The notes beneath the pieces were generated by a model that made no database searches, was not told the origin of the DNA, and was given only the letters and a program-made list of their open reading frames with translations. A stretch of DNA of 60,000 nucleotides, taken from Adiantum capillus-veneris (taxonomy: Eukaryota; Streptophyta; Polypodiopsida; Polypodiales; Pteridaceae). A program made the position numbers and the translations under genes. This document shows, piece after piece, positions 39,196 through 53,002 of the stretch (position 1 is its first letter; each line of letters starts with the position of its first letter). Where the stretch lies: contig CM043959.1 of assembly GCA_014529385.2 (NCBI GenBank), positions 50,249,122-50,309,121 on the forward strand. Reading direction: 5' to 3'.

Positions 39196-41562
39196 GGTGC
39201 TCGGGCTGCTTTGAAGTGTATCGTTAATGATCAAGCAAACATAAATATATACATGTAAGAAAGAGAGAGAGGGGGGAACGGGGTGCTTGTTGCACTAATG
39301 CCTTCTTACAAATCTGTCATGACAAATCAAAGTGAGATTAGTATTTGTTCAACATAGCTTGCGTAAATTTCACCACAACACATCACAAGAAAAGCCACCC
39401 CAATCATTGTCTTAAGGCCAGGGGAGTCCTCTCCACCCTGTCGCCCTCTTACAGTATGTGGGATTTATGGCTAGATTGATGACAACACTAGAGACAAGCT
39501 ATCAAGAACTTAACAAAAAACACCAAGATACTTACGCATCATTGTTGCCCATTACTTCACGTTGGAAGGGAGACAAAGTATCCAAGCTTAGTCCAAATCC
39601 ACCCTCCTTGATTCAGCAAATGTTGGGCTTACACTAGTAGGAGAAATGATAGATTTCCTACTCTCAATTGAATGATCACTCTCTCTCTTACAATGGCATA
39701 GAGTTCCCTTGCTAATCCCCTATTACAACACATGCACATACATAAGTCAATGAGCTTCCACGCAAGAGCTCCTTCTAGAGAGGTTGAGCTTGGCTTCTCA
39801 AGCTATAGCATAGTGCTCTTGCTTATGGCTCCCCCTTTTGTGCTAGCTACACCCTCCTTTTATAGCAATTTTGAAGGCTAGGGTTACTCCTCTAACCATG
39901 GTTGGGTTAGATTTTCAGCAATTTATCTAATTTCTTTTGCTTGGAATTATCAAGAAGTTGGTGGGGAAAGAGAGAGGAGAGAAATGGAGGTGATAGGACT
40001 TTTCATAGTGGGTTAGTGTTAGTAGAGTTAGTATTAATTTACAAATGGAATTGGATATTTACAATGGGAGTATCCATGTAGGATACAAATAAGGAAGAAA
40101 ACTCTTAAGAGGTAAGAAAAGGTGGATTTCTTACAAGGTTGATGCTCCAAGTGTCTTGAGTAGGGCCAATTTTGACGGTCCACTAGCTTTGACGGTACAT
40201 TTTTTCTCCACTCTTGACCTTCCTTGAGAGACAAGGTAATTGAAGCTGAGTAATCAACCACCATGATGCTGTCTTTTAAGAGAAGAGGCTGAATTTTGTG
40301 GTTTTTTTTATAGATATGGGTAATTTGGAGGAGGAAAAATGAGACTAGGTGCTCAATTTTGGAATGGAATTGTGTGTGGGAGGTATGAGTTCACCATGGT
40401 TTCTCTTACTCTTCAAGGTTGAGGAGAAGGTGAGTAGGGTGCAGAGAGGAGTGGTGAGAGAGGTGGGGATGATGAGTGGAGAAGTGTGTGTGAAAGAGGA
40501 AAATGCTAAAGTGGAAGAGAGAGTGTGGCTGCATAGCATGGGAAAACTGGGGTCCACTAATAAAATCATAGCTCACAAGTCGTAGCTCAAAAAAATATGA
40601 AAAAATTTGAGGCAAAAGTTCAGCCCACGAGCTACAACTTTTGTTTGTATCACCTTTTCAAATTCGGAGAGCAAGTGAACTTTAAGAATTCAGCAAAACC
40701 GACCGTTTTTTTCCACTGCACAAGGTCCTTGTGGGGTCCTTCTTTGGATGATTCTTTTGAATACCTCCAAGAGTGAGCCCTCCATAGTGCATGTATGCAT
40801 GCCACCTACCCTTGACCTTATTTGGTAGGTCTATAATTGAAGATATTGTTGAGATTTTTATATAAGTGAATAGTACAACTAAGAAAATCAAATATTGAGG
40901 GTCTAAAAAATATGTACATGTCAAATATAAATAATATAAGTGGAAAAAATATAAAGGGGTCAAAAGAAATCTCTCTCATTATGAGGCTACCATAAAAAGA
41001 TAAATATTTTTGGTGTTCTAATTTTTTAGAAAAAAAACAAAATAGATGTAGGAAGGGAAAAATCACAATAGTGAAAAAATATACACATGAATAAAACTAG
41101 TTTTTTTTGGATTTTTGTTGGGGTGGAGTTACACCAAATATAAGAGAAGCTTAAATGAAAATATTTCTATATGGAATAAAGAGTATGAAAAATGGTAAGA
41201 AAAATTGTGGTAATGGTGAGGCAATGTACAGAGCATAAATAACACACACCTAGGTAGAAATATTTAAATAAATACCAAAATAATTACGAAAAATCTTTTT
41301 ATTTAAGCCCTATATACAAAGAAATATTTACATACGCATGGGCCATAATATACTTATATTTTTTATTTTATTTTATTTTTTTGGCTCAACTAGCCCAATG
41401 ACTAGCTAATTGAGGGTTTTTTAAGAAGATATGGGAAAAGTCCGGTGACTCACGCACGCCTATGTACAGTGAAATGGTAGGGATAGCCACAGTGTTTGGG
41501 TGATTTTGATAGGGTGAGGTAACTCACTGTGGCAATTACAAAGAGCCGAAAAACGGCTATCA
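38901..41562 (-). mobile_element. 5' LTR of element A2
   Basis: TGAGGCGG...GGCTATCA on the plus strand. It differs from the 3' LTR by few substitutions and small indels. TATA box minus strand 39856-39864. In U5 it carries a block of roughly 85 bp (about 39052-39160, including 'aatcgttagagcaacccac') that A1's LTRs lack. Confidence 0.94.
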
Positions 41563-42218
41563 CTATACCAAGCCTCAGTCCCAAGACCTCAAACACCTTC
41601 GAAGGTGGAGAGAGCTAGCAAGGAATGAGGGTAGGGAAGAGGAAGAAGAAACATTTCATACGAGAAAGAGCTAGTTCCTCACTTATCATAACTCTTGTGC
41701 TAGCATACATAATAGCATAGTAATGAAGAAGAAATAGATGGAAAGCTCAAGCATTGAAGCAAGGCTCTTGGATGGATTTGCACTCCATAGCCAAGAGTGT
41801 TGGTGTATGCTCTCAACCTCTACTTGCTTGGAGAAGGAGAGGGAGTTCTTGCACTTTTCATAGTACACAATGAGAGTGTTTGTGAGTGTATGTGGGTGAG
41901 TATACCCCCTAAGCACCCCCCTAGCTTGCTTGGGTCGACCCCCCCTGTTAGCTCATGCTTGAAGCTCATTGGACCCCTCCAGGCCTAGCCAATCACAAGC
42001 AGGAGCCATTACAAGCAACATGGGTAGCCTTGGGACAAGTGTCCCCCTTTCCCCTTTGAGATAGAGGACTTGATAAATGCAAAATCAATTAATTAAATAT
42101 CCTAAATTATCATTGGATCCCTTGGGTGGCCAACCAATAGGCTTCAGGCACACCATGAGGGCAACATGGGGAGGAACTTGACAAGTGTCCTTGCTGCCTC
42201 TTCAAGCTGGGGCTTCCC

Positions 42219-42299
<81 letters not shown>

Positions 42300-42885
42300 T
42301 CTCTCATCCCCCCCCCCCCCCCCCCCCCCCCTTGTAGGCTCGCCCCCCTCCTTGTAGGGATCATTTTGACTTTGGATGAGCAAGCCCCTTAGTCATCAAG
42401 AATGACTAAGCACTTGAAGTAGGGGGTGTTCCCACAAGCATCTCAGGCAAGCTTCTCAAGGCACCTCAAGCACCTTAATCATGCACCAAGTCAAGCACCT
42501 CAAGCACGGAGTCAGTCAAGCACCTCAAGCATCTTAATCAAGCACCTCAAGCATGACAAGAACCTCAAGCAGGACAAGCACCTTGAGCTTGGGCCGGGTT
42601 CCCACCTCAAGCTCAGCCCTAGCTTACCTAAGGTCAAAGGACTTTTACACACATTATTGGAGGTCTTCAATGAAGCTAACCCTAAGGTCTTATGCTCCTT
42701 TGGTTAGCCTTGCTCTTGATAGACCATCTCCCATTTGGGTCCCTTTACTATTGGCCCCGTGTTGAGATAGATCTATAAGCACATATCTATATCTTAACAC
42801 TTGTTCCCATTTATTCTCCCACATTAAGTGATCAATTTAATATGAGAAAATCATTTGGGTTGGTTAGATATTAGATTTTAAGACA
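41563..42885 (-). mobile_element. 5' LTR of element B, outer part
   Basis: Continues the interrupted LTR from CTATACCAAGCC to the terminal ...agaca. Contains the expanded GT/C tract and one extra minisatellite block compared with the 3' LTR. Confidence 0.93.
42221..42331. repeat. (GT)39 and C24 compound microsatellite
   Basis: Expanded form of the (GT)10/C12 tract in the partner LTR at 23820-23861. Confidence 0.97.
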
Positions 42886-42890
42886 TCATG
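42886..42890. repeat. Target site duplication of element B (right)
   Basis: TCATG, identical to 22790-22794. Confidence 0.9.
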
Positions 42891-43552
<662 letters not shown>

Positions 43553-43559
43553 CCCCCCC

Positions 43560-45100
43560 TCTTTGCACACACAAAGCTTGGTTTGGGTTGTCACCACCGG
43601 TAACACTAATCAAAGCACAAAAGAAATGAGAAATGAGATCAAGGAACCACACACAAAAAGAGAAAATTGGCCAGCTTTTCATTCAAAAACACTTACAAGA
43701 GCATCATTGTGCTAAGCAGGGCACACTCCTCTAGCTCTTCTCCATGTTCAAAAGGCTCCCAAGACTTGGCTTCAAAAATCCACTGCTCCCCAAAAGAAAA
43801 GAGGCCCCTTTCACTTTACAAAATCCCCTCTTATATAGAGCTACCCTTCAAAAAATTAAAAAAAGGGTGTTTATCTTGCTCATGCATCCCATAAGCAGCT
43901 CATTTAGGAATTTTTTTCGCATTGGGCACACCACATTTAGCGTCCTTTACTTTGTGAGAACACCTCATCAACATCCCACCTTATCTTTCTCAGCACTTCA
44001 CGTGAACCACCTCATTGACCCCTGGGGGATGTGAAGGCATCGTGACAACCCGTTTGGGTTTACTTCCCTTCAATAAAAGTATTGGCCACTTGAAGGAACA
44101 TGAGAATGGCCCACAACAAAAATGCCATGTCATCCACACCACATAACATCGCCAACCAGCAACATCACCCAGCACTGGCGGGTGCCACCATCTCTGACCA
44201 AAATTGCCGCCATCCCAACCGCCCACAAGTGCACCACCATAACCAACAAGCTCATAGCTCCAAGGGTGAGCTCTCTCTCCAAGTTACATCCCAAAAGGAG
44301 GCACCACTTTGGCCTACATACCACACCATTCTCACTCAGGCCCATGCATGTGGGACAACTCCGCCACGCGGCAATGCCTCCTTAATTGGCCTTGCAAGCT
44401 TCAAAAAACTTCACAAACATTACATAAAAAAGCTTCTTCTCCCCTGCTTGCCAATTATTGCCCAGAGCTCCAATCATCAAGCCATCAAGCCCTTCTAAAA
44501 ACCTTGGTTCTTGGCTTCAGTTCGCACAAATCTCAAAGCATTTTGATCATCTCAGGCCTGCTAAGGGATGCAATAAATAATAGAAAATCCCTCTAGCACT
44601 GCCCTGCAATAAATTGGCATAAACTTCCACTTGCAATATCTTCTAAATCTGGGTTTTGATTGATGAGTTGTTAATTCTTGTCACTCTATACAGTGCACAC
44701 TACATTGTAGAACTTGGTTGAGGCCCAAAATCTCCCAGATGCCATGCTTCTCAATGCAATCTAGTTGTCCCCTAACTGGCCCCCAGAAAACATTCAAGTG
44801 GCCATAACTTTCTCATCTAGGATCCGATTCTCAATCCGGAAGGATCAGCATGCTCCAGAACATGAGAACTTCCCATTTACTTTCCAAAACTAGCCATGTG
44901 AACATCCTCACTTGCCATCCCATTTGGACCGCTTTGAAGCCCTTTTGTTCTAAAAAATCGCATCAATCATACACATCAACTTCCACCCTCCTTCCAAGGA
45001 TCCTCGTACCTATTTTAGCCCTTTATCCTACACCTATTAGCATCCATAGCACTACACAATACATCTTCTAGCACTGACCAACTTTGGTTGCAACAGCATT
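43560..45100 (+). other. Decayed retroelement noncoding region
   Basis: No supported gene. The part 44600-45095 resembles 57680-58200 (shared 'gaccaactttggttgca' and a 'ggccataactttctcatc' type block), so both come from one element family. A 132-codon + frame at 44100-44498 has no motif and I do not call it. Confidence 0.4.
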
Positions 45101-45905
45101 GCTAAAAGAGCAAATAAAGAGATAGAAGATCTCAAAAAGGCAAGTAGAAAATCTTTAAAAGGACAAAGAGAAGATGCAAATAGATCTAGGAAAGACCAAA
45201 AATGATGCAAAAAACATCTATCAAGATTTAGAAAAGTAGATTGAAGCAAACATGGAGATACAAGTGGAGAAGCGAGCTATAGAAGAGGCTCTCGAGGGGG
45301 AAAAGATGTTGTATTCTAAACTCTATGACTCTCATGATGTGGTAAAACAAACCCTCTCAACACTCCTAGAAAATCAAGATGATGCTCCACCTACCTCTAC
45401 ATATCAGTCCTCTACCGCAAATTCAGAGGAGATAAAGGCACTAAAAGTAGAGCTAGAGCAACAAAAGTTGCAAAGGTAACTTTTGATGGTAGGCATGCTC
45501 ACCACCACAAATTCACAAAAAGAGCATCAGATCAAGGAATTGCAAGAGCAGCTAGCCAAGGCCAAAGCTCGTCGCGCCACCCAAGAAAAAATGCATTCCA
45601 AAGAGATAAAAGCTAAAGCTGTGGACTTGCCTGGTACTTCACAAACATTGCCACATGTATCAGTCACCCAAACACATCACATTGAGTTCAAAAGTGCAAA
45701 TCAACCACCATTAGACCTACCTAGCACGTCAACCTTTGAAGGTGTGCAAGATCTAGAAGAAGAAAACCAAATTCTGGATGCTAGACACAAGCTCAGATAA
45801 TGGCTAACTAACATGGCAGAAGGAGTAACCAAGGAATATATGCTATATGAGCTCAAGATTCTAGAATCCACACCCCTGTTGATGATCAAACCAAATTATT
45901 AAATA
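45101..45905 (+). pseudogene. Coiled-coil ORF remnant
   Basis: Reading-frame pieces 45252-45479 (MEIQVEKRAIEEALEGEKM ... VELEQQKLQR) and 45483-45800 (KEHQIKELQEQLAKAKARR ... EEENQILDARHKL) are heptad-rich and separated by a stop and frame change. Upstream 'IEDLKKASRKSLKGQRED' belongs to the same protein in another frame. The style recalls the coiled-coil end of element C's 3' ORF, but I see no clear sequence match. Probably an accessory ORF of a decayed retroelement. Confidence 0.5.
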
Positions 45906-46331
45906 AAGAATTTTGGCCATGAAATGCTAGCACTACCACTTATGAAGCAAGAGTTCAATCTATGAAAGAAGAAGTGGTTGTCGGCCTTAGAATCTAATGC
46001 ACATGGCAACTACAAAGGAGTCTCAGTTACCAACCAAAGAGCAAGTGTTTCTCATCCGAGAGAGCCAATCGTTATCGTGAAAGAGGTGGTTAAAAAAGTG
46101 GCCCTAGAATGAGACCACTTATGGAAATGCTCCCCATCCAGCACCTATACATCATCCCAACTTATTGCCACATCCCAAGATGGTGACCCTGTGAGACATA
46201 CCCAGTGTGAAAATGCAAGATACCACTAGTGCTCAACTATCGTTTCATTGCCAAACTTGCACAAACCCAGTGAAGCTTACATATTACATACACACAGGGA
46301 TACTATTCAGCTGCTATGAGATGTACCTGAT

Positions 46332-46800
46332 TTGACATGCCAAATGACTTGGAAGATTGCGAAGATGATTCTCACTTGTATTGAAGCCTTTGATGATATG
46401 GACAAAGAAAAACACCAATGGGAAGTGTTCCTTGAAGGGACCCATGGCATCAGTTGGAACCTAGAGATAGAGGCATCATTAAAGAATGTAATCATGGGTG
46501 TGTATGCCAAGATCATGTTTTTGCCCTTGCATTACATGTAGAGATTCAAGGAGGCATTCATGAAGGGCTTCTTCAAGATGGATTCTACCATCTTCAAGCC
46601 AATGATAAAATATCTACAAGCATGGCACATTGCTTATCAAAGCACTTAGCTAAACAACCCACTCAGAGACTTACCAGTCAAATCAAATATCATAATTGGG
46701 GCGGCAAAGTTCAATAAAGTCATCAAGACCTTGGAGAAGCATCAATTCAACTATTAAAGAGCTTTTGCAACTTTCACAAGGATGTGTAACATTTAGGAAG
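46332..46800 (+). pseudogene. Degraded ORF fragment related to 21395-21692
   Basis: The frame reads CIEAFDDMDKEKHQWEVFLEG, a stop near 46541, then F-K-E-A-F-M-K-G-F-F ... I-F-K-P-M-I-K-Y-L-Q-A-W ... Y, NPLRDLPVKSNI and KFNKVIKTLEKHQ. The second half aligns by eye with the fragment at 21395, including the order IF-P-K-L-A-Y and a K-rich end. Both lie downstream of other retroelement remnants. Unknown function. Confidence 0.42.
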
Positions 46801-46879
46801 AGTGGAGTGTTTGGCCGATGCATCTAATGGGCACCCTCCTAGTCAGAGACACTATCCCAAGCCACATTTTTGATATGTT

Positions 46880-47200
46880 GTATCTTTTTTTTTTGGGAAA
46901 CCATGTAATGACTGATGTATTTTGATTCAAAAGTTGTAAAAAATTGAGATGTGATATCTAATCATGTACTCAAATCCAAAGCAACAACCATTTTCCATTA
47001 TGAAAGCCCTAGGTATAAAGCCTTAGTTTGAAGGGCAACATTCTTGACTTATCTGTTGGAAAGAATAAAAGCTTTTGTTGTACAACTATCGAGTACAACT
47101 ATCAAGCAGCTACTCTACTCAAACTTGTAATGCATTTTTTCTCATGATTCAATAATCCAAGAATTACATTGTGCTCCTTGTCTCTTGCTCTTTCGATTAA
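46880..47200 (+). other. Possible LTR-like end with poly-T, 'tataaag' and T-rich tail
   Basis: A T10 run, 'ggtataaagcctta' (47010) and a stretch resembling R/U5 of plant LTRs. There is no second copy in the window, so this is tentative. Confidence 0.25.
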
Positions 47201-48767
47201 GTGTAAGAATTTCAAGTTTTGTTGTGATTTGCAACTATGCATCTATGAGTTTTATCTTCAATTTTGACTGTTTAAATCACTATTTTTTAACATTTTGACC
47301 ATAAGAGGGTGTTATTAGACCTTAGGATGACCTATTTATGTAGTTTTGTTGTAGTTTTCGTGACCTAGTACATGATGCATTTTGATTTTGGTACCTTGTC
47401 AGATTGTGACCAGACTTGGTAGAGTTGTTTCATTTTACCTAATAAAGTGTCCTTCAAAGTTTCATGATGATACGAGTCCATTTAGTCATTGAAATGGCGT
47501 GATGACCTAGAGTAGAGAGTCAAAACATAAGCAAAGTTTTTTTATCTAGGAGTGGTGATAAGCTTGTTGAGTTGATGTGTTTGCTTGCTAGGTTCATTTC
47601 TTGAGTAATGACAACATCAAAGAGTATTTGTGCCCCATCCAAGTCACTTTCCTTATTAGTATGTTAGTGCCAAATAGTTAGGCTATAGACATCGATTGGT
47701 GGAGACCCACTAGCAGCTGCTTGCACATGACTAGTACGTAAATGTAACATTGTTCTTATCATAGTGAAGCTAAATGCATACATATTGAGTCTAAAATAAG
47801 AACCAATGGACCAACACAGAATGCATAGGATACATCTTGATAGATCAAAGGTGAGACATCGCACTTTAGTGAGAAATAAGCACAGGTGACTATTGTGTGT
47901 ACAATAATGGGTTGATATCTTTGACATAGCCTACCAATGGAATTCAGATGTTCCAGGGATATTTGGGCCTTTAAGCATATGTTATGTATGTGGTATAGTT
48001 TTCATCCACAGAAGTACATTAATTGAATGTGCTCAAGCTCTAACTAAGACATCAATTGCAATGTTTGCTAGCAGTCTATTGCTATCTAGCTTAGAGATTG
48101 CACACATACAAGTTTAATGGGTGAAGTGCTCCACTTGTGAGAGCTTGAATACACATCAAATTTCTTGTATGAACCTACTTCCAAGCCACATGAGAAGAAT
48201 ATTGAATGGAAATTAGCTTCATGTATAGCTATTGAGCATGATCGATATATTTATCAACATCATCTCAATAGTGGTAGCAATTGCACAAGGAATGCTAGAT
48301 AGGCATTTAATATTGAATATCCCATTGGTTTCATGGAGTGGAGAGCATAGAACAAACTTCACAGAGAAACAACTAGCAGCATCACAATGGCGGACGTACT
48401 TTCATTCAATCTTGAGAACAACTTTGTACTATAGAAGTACATGGAAATGGTTGAACGGCCAAATAACAAGCTTGGATTTTTCATCCTAAGTCAAGATCAC
48501 ATGGACATGATCATTCAACAATAGTAGGACAATTTGTTTGCACTAATTGTGAAACTCAATACAAGTTTGATGTTTGGAATCACCAAAAAAGTTGTCAAAC
48601 CAACCGGGAGAAGAGCATACACTGCTAGCAAGACGATAAGAAGCATACATTGCTAGGAGCTCCGCAAAAGACATCACAATAGAGACTATGACCTTCCCAT
48701 TTTTGTTCCCTTTTGGGAAAGATTAATATGACCAAAAAAAAAAATCAATACATATGTAAAGATACAT
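47201..48767. other. AT-rich intergenic sequence
   Basis: No gene, repeat pair or motif that I can support. An 85-codon frame at 48232 lacks any recognisable feature. Confidence 0.4.
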
Positions 48768-49353
48768 TCATTGACTTTATTCTCTGTGTATACTCTATAC
48801 AAGCCATACAGGCTCATCATGTACTAGTTAAAGTAGTCGCTCATGTTAGCAAACAATACACACATGAGCTTGTTACAAAAGGACATTGACAATTACAATG
48901 AGAGACAACCATACAACAGTTGATGAGGAAACTATCAGGCATGTGCTCTGATACAAACCCCTTCTCTAATGCCAATCTCTTGCATTAACTTTATTCTTTG
49001 GGTATACTCTATATAAGCCATACCTTCTCATCATGTACTAGTTAAAGCAATCACTCATGTTAGCAAACAATATATGCACACGAGCTTGTTGCAGAAGGAC
49101 ATTGACAATTACAAGAGATTCAAGCATAAGATGAGGGCACTATCGAGAATTTGCTTTGATACAAACCCCTTCTATGATGTCAATCTCTTACTCATGTTAA
49201 AGCAGTTGCTCATGTAAGCAAACAATACACACACGAGCTTGTTGAAGAAGTACATTGACAATTACAAGAAAAGCAATCATACAATTATTGATGAGGACAC
49301 TATCAAGAATGTTCTTTGATACAAACCCCTTCTATGATGCAAGGCTCTTACTC
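48768..49353. repeat. Tandem array, three units
   Basis: Units at 48768-48983, 48984-49191 and 49192-49353 share 'agcaaacaata', 'gacattgacaattacaa' and 'tacaaaccccttct'. The first two are about 210 bp; the third is shorter (about 160 bp), lacking the left 50 bp. Confidence 0.85.
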
Positions 49354-49717
49354 ATGGCACTGCAAGAACCTAAAAGACTTGTTAACAATGATGATGGACA
49401 AATGGGGAATGCGTGGTGTCTTCTTGAATTTTACTTTTGATGAGGCCACAAAAACATGCTGGCCTAAAATCAAAAAGATCGAGCTAATTACACAGCAGTT
49501 AAGAGAAATATTTTCCACTATGTTGACTCCTCACCCCGGCTCTAAGACAACAAATCATCTCTCAAAACAAAAACGTAGTACTTCACCCATTAATGTGTAT
49601 TGTGCAGGACCGTAGATTTTGGAGGAGCTTACATTATATCACTTCCACAAGAATTATATAGTAGCAAAGAAAAATAAAAAGAGAATAGCCATTTCAGAGG
49701 AGAGCACATATGGCCAA
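49354..49717. other. Sequence after the tandem array
   Basis: A + frame to 49615 (FTFDEATKTCWPKIKKIEL) has a protein-like composition and extends the third array unit, but no family is recognised. The rest is noncoding. Confidence 0.3.
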
Positions 49718-49952
49718 ACTCTACACCCGGGGCAGTCACTTATCAAAAGCTTCCTATATCATGTGCGTTCAAGAGGTTATTAATAATACCTCAATATACA
49801 TACTATATTTACACTATGTGCCTATTTAAAAAACCCCCACCCCCCTCTGTATGTATACATTATGATACATTTTGATCTTTTAATAACCCTCTCCGGTTAA
49901 CTCACGTGATAGCATACACATTCTAAAAAGTGACCGCCCCGGGACTCTACAT
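49718..49952. mobile_element. Foldback (MITE-like) element, copy 1
   Basis: Left arm 'actctacacccggggcagtc ... tatcatgtgcgttcaagagg' and right arm whose reverse complement reads 'gtagagtcccggggcggtc ... ctatcacgtgagttaacc'. Arms are about 80 bp and imperfect, around an AT-rich centre. No ORF. A related copy lies at 56290-56556. Confidence 0.7.
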
Positions 49953-50296
49953 CATCAGTGCTGACTAGTCAAATTCATTGACTATCACATGTGGGCTCCC
50001 TTGAAGTGTAGCTTCAATGGATCAACAAAATCATCAATCTGTGGATAGTAGCAACCTATCTAGGCCATGGAAGCATCACACATGGGTGAGTGTCCATGAA
50101 GATTAGAGGGAAGAGAGAAACAATGGAAGGGATTACTGTTGCACATATGTTAAACCTTATGCTAATCACATTTTTTCGTCTTTTCATTCCCTACCAATGC
50201 TTGTAATCACATCCTAATCACAAGCTCATGAGGTTACCATTAGGCCAATGCATTCACAAATCTAATCTACACTCTAATCTAATCATGCATACAACA

Positions 50297-50430
50297 CCAT
50301 AATCAATAGGCACCATAATCAATAGGCAGTCAACACCATAATCAATAGGTAGTCAAGCAATTAGAGGGTAATCTAATCATGCATACAACACCATAATCAA
50401 TAGGAAGTCAAGCAATTAGAGGGTGATTAG
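50297..50430. repeat. Short tandem repeats of 'acaccataatcaatagg'
   Basis: Four copies, the last two within a larger duplicated block ending 'agtcaagcaattagagggt'. Confidence 0.85.
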
Positions 50431-50645
50431 TTCTAAACACACACAAATTGGACACTAATACACAACTTGAATGAAAAGCAAAGAGAGAAGCAATAGGACT
50501 CAACTTCATTGCATGCTTAACCCGTTTGTCAAGAGAGTACATGAGGCTCCATCCCTTTACCTCCATAGCCTACTTCTTGGACTCCTCTCTATTCTAGGTT
50601 TTCTCTCAAAATGATATCTCCCCTTTCACATGACCTACAATTCAC

Positions 50646-50954
50646 TTATATGCCTAGGGTTTTAAAAACAAATGGCCGACCGCCCAAGTAACATAAAATA
50701 AAATAATAAATACAATCTAGAACTTGTTGAGAGCCCAAGAACCTATACATGGTAAATGAAAAAATATGCTCATGGAGAAGAGGTAAACGACTGCTGATGT
50801 TGGATGCTGCCAACATTCCCTCCTTTCTAAGCTTTGTCATCCCTAACAAATCCATATTGTGGAAGAAATTGAAGGAAGGATGGACCTGCAAAAGAAAAAC
50901 ATGAATTAGGTAGCAAGTTGAATCATATGGCAATAAAGCATAAAAGAAATACAA
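50646..50954 (-). other. Possible exon-like minus-strand ORF
   Basis: The 102-codon frame has an internal acceptor-like 'tttttcttttgcag' before VHPSFNFFHNMDLLGM. I cannot link it to any family and see no partner exon. Confidence 0.2.
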
Positions 50955-50959
50955 AGCAC

Positions 50960-52002
50960 ATGTGAAAATGAGTTAATGCAATTAACTATAAAATCTTACA
51001 CTGTTGTTAGGGACAAAGAAATTACACTTTGCTAAAATTAATCGATCAAGACTTTTTGACGTATGATTTAGTCTCTCGATTAGTTAGCTATGACTAAGGG
51101 TCAAAAAGACTCACTCTATCACTATCTAAGTTAGGAAGATTTTCGAAATGCTAGAATCCATGTTTCTGTTGTTTAGCTTGTATTAGCTAACTAACTCTCA
51201 CAACTTCAAACAAAAGCTCGAATTTTTCACTTGAAGCTCAATGGAAGTCTTTCATTTCACTTTTCTTGCTTTTCCTTTTTTTTATCTTTATCTTTTTTCA
51301 CATTGATTCAAAGTTATTTGGCGTGGTTGCTTATTTTGTATGCCCGGGCTGTTTGCTTCTCAAAGAAAAGTGTCGACACTAGGAACCTCTAGGGCCTTAG
51401 GACCATAGGAAATACATGTGAGTAAAGTACCAAGTTCAATTTGGGATTACTCTTCTAGCTTAAGATTTTACATTTGTGGCACTTTTTCTTTTTGCTTCCA
51501 TTTACTATGTATTCTCACTAGTGTTCTTTGTTTTTTAGGTGAGCAAGTCTCTCTGTGCCTAAAAGACTCCTAAGGTCTCAAACGTTCAAATAATTTTACC
51601 AACTAGGACTAGCAGTCAAGTAAATGAGTTAACCTAAAGTCACGTCCTACTAACCTCAAGTCTCATCTATAAGACTAAACTCTAAGTCAAGTAACTAAAG
51701 CAAAGATAGATTTGATATTACAAAACGTAACTAAATGCACTCAATCAAACCATGAAAACCCACAATGAGAAAATATAAATGTCATCAACATGAATCATAG
51801 GTAGTAGTACACCTGGAGGTATGGGATGTATCTCTTTGAGAACTGTGGAAGCAAGCAGGCAATGTTGAATCTCAACATATCCGTGCTACATGAAAACTCA
51901 AGTCCATCTATGTTTCAAAATCATCAACAAAACACTACCACCTAGAAAGGTGTGTCAGCATAGAAATGAAAGATTTATGAGTTAGGTCTTCGAGCGAGCT
52001 CA
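50960..52002. other. AT-rich intergenic sequence
   Basis: Nothing supported. Ends next to the long inverted-repeat element. Confidence 0.4.
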
Positions 52003-52268
52003 ACGGAGCGAGCTTTTTTTTCTTTTTAGTGCCACCCTCTCTACCTCCAATTCCTCCTCTTGCCGCCCATGTGCTTCTCCTCTTCCCTTCCTCCTCCTCC
52101 TCCAAAATCTTTCCTCTCCTCCACCTACTCTCTCCATCTACTCCTCTAACCACCTTCCCTTCCTCCAACTCCTCCTCTAGAAACCACCATCCCTTCCCTA
52201 AAGTCCTCTTATCTCCTACACCCTTCTTCCTCTCTCTTTTCTTAGTCGCTCTATAACCCCTCTCCTTA

Positions 52269-52271
<3 letters not shown>

Positions 52272-52347
<76 letters not shown>
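52272..52347. repeat. (CT)n microsatellite
   Basis: About 38 CT units in the left arm; another CT run lies at 52449-52493 and a third at 52870-52907. Confidence 0.95.
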
Positions 52348-52349
<2 letters not shown>

Positions 52350-52447
52350 CCTCTCTCGTGTTGTCTTCCCTCTGTGCGTGTGTCTCTCTCTTGCCCGCCA
52401 CCCCTCTCTTTCGTTGTCTCCCCCTCCCACCCCCTACCCCCCCTCTA

Positions 52448-52497
<50 letters not shown>

Positions 52498-52590
52498 ACA
52501 CACACATACACACACACTAGGACGAGAGGAAAGGGTGGCAAGGGTAGAGAGAGAGAGAGAGGGTGCAGAGAGCTACTTAAAAAAAACAAA

Positions 52591-52612
52591 GCACTAGCAA
52601 TATCTCTAGTGC
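52591..52612. repeat. Hairpin flanked by A and T runs
   Basis: GCACTAG, 8-nt loop, CTAGTGC, between A8 and T7. A partner with 'ggcactagc' lies near 55030. Confidence 0.8.
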
Positions 52613-52866
52613 CTCCGTTTTTTTGTAAAAGAGGGAGAGAGGGGGAGAGAAAGAGAGAGTGATAGAGGGAGGGGAAGAGAGAGGGGGGGCATTGGGAGGG
52701 AGAGAGAGATCAAGAGAAGAGGGGTGGTAGGTGGAGAGAGAGTAGGAGACTGGGAGGGAGAAAGAAAGCAAGCTCCGGGGGGGGAGGGGTTGTACAAGGT
52801 GAGCCCGTCTTTCTTTAAAACAAAAAACAATACACTTCACCTCTCTCCCTCATAATTTTTTCGCCC

Positions 52867-52909
<43 letters not shown>

Positions 52910-53002
52910 CTTATCGATCGATCTCTCTCCCACTGTATCTTCCTTTTTTCTTTCTCTGCCTCCTGTCACATTGTCGCTTTTTGAGTCCCTCCAATCCTAA
53001 TG

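Noticed and set aside
44100-44498. 132-codon plus-strand ORF
   Set aside because: His/Gln/Pro-rich without motif, overlapped by equally long frames on both strands; likely chance.
46880-47200. Complete LTR
   Set aside because: No partner LTR, target duplication, primer site or polypurine tract in the window; kept only as a tentative note.
48232-48489. 85-codon ORF with a hydrophobic start
   Set aside because: No homologous pattern, AT-rich context, no second copy to compare.
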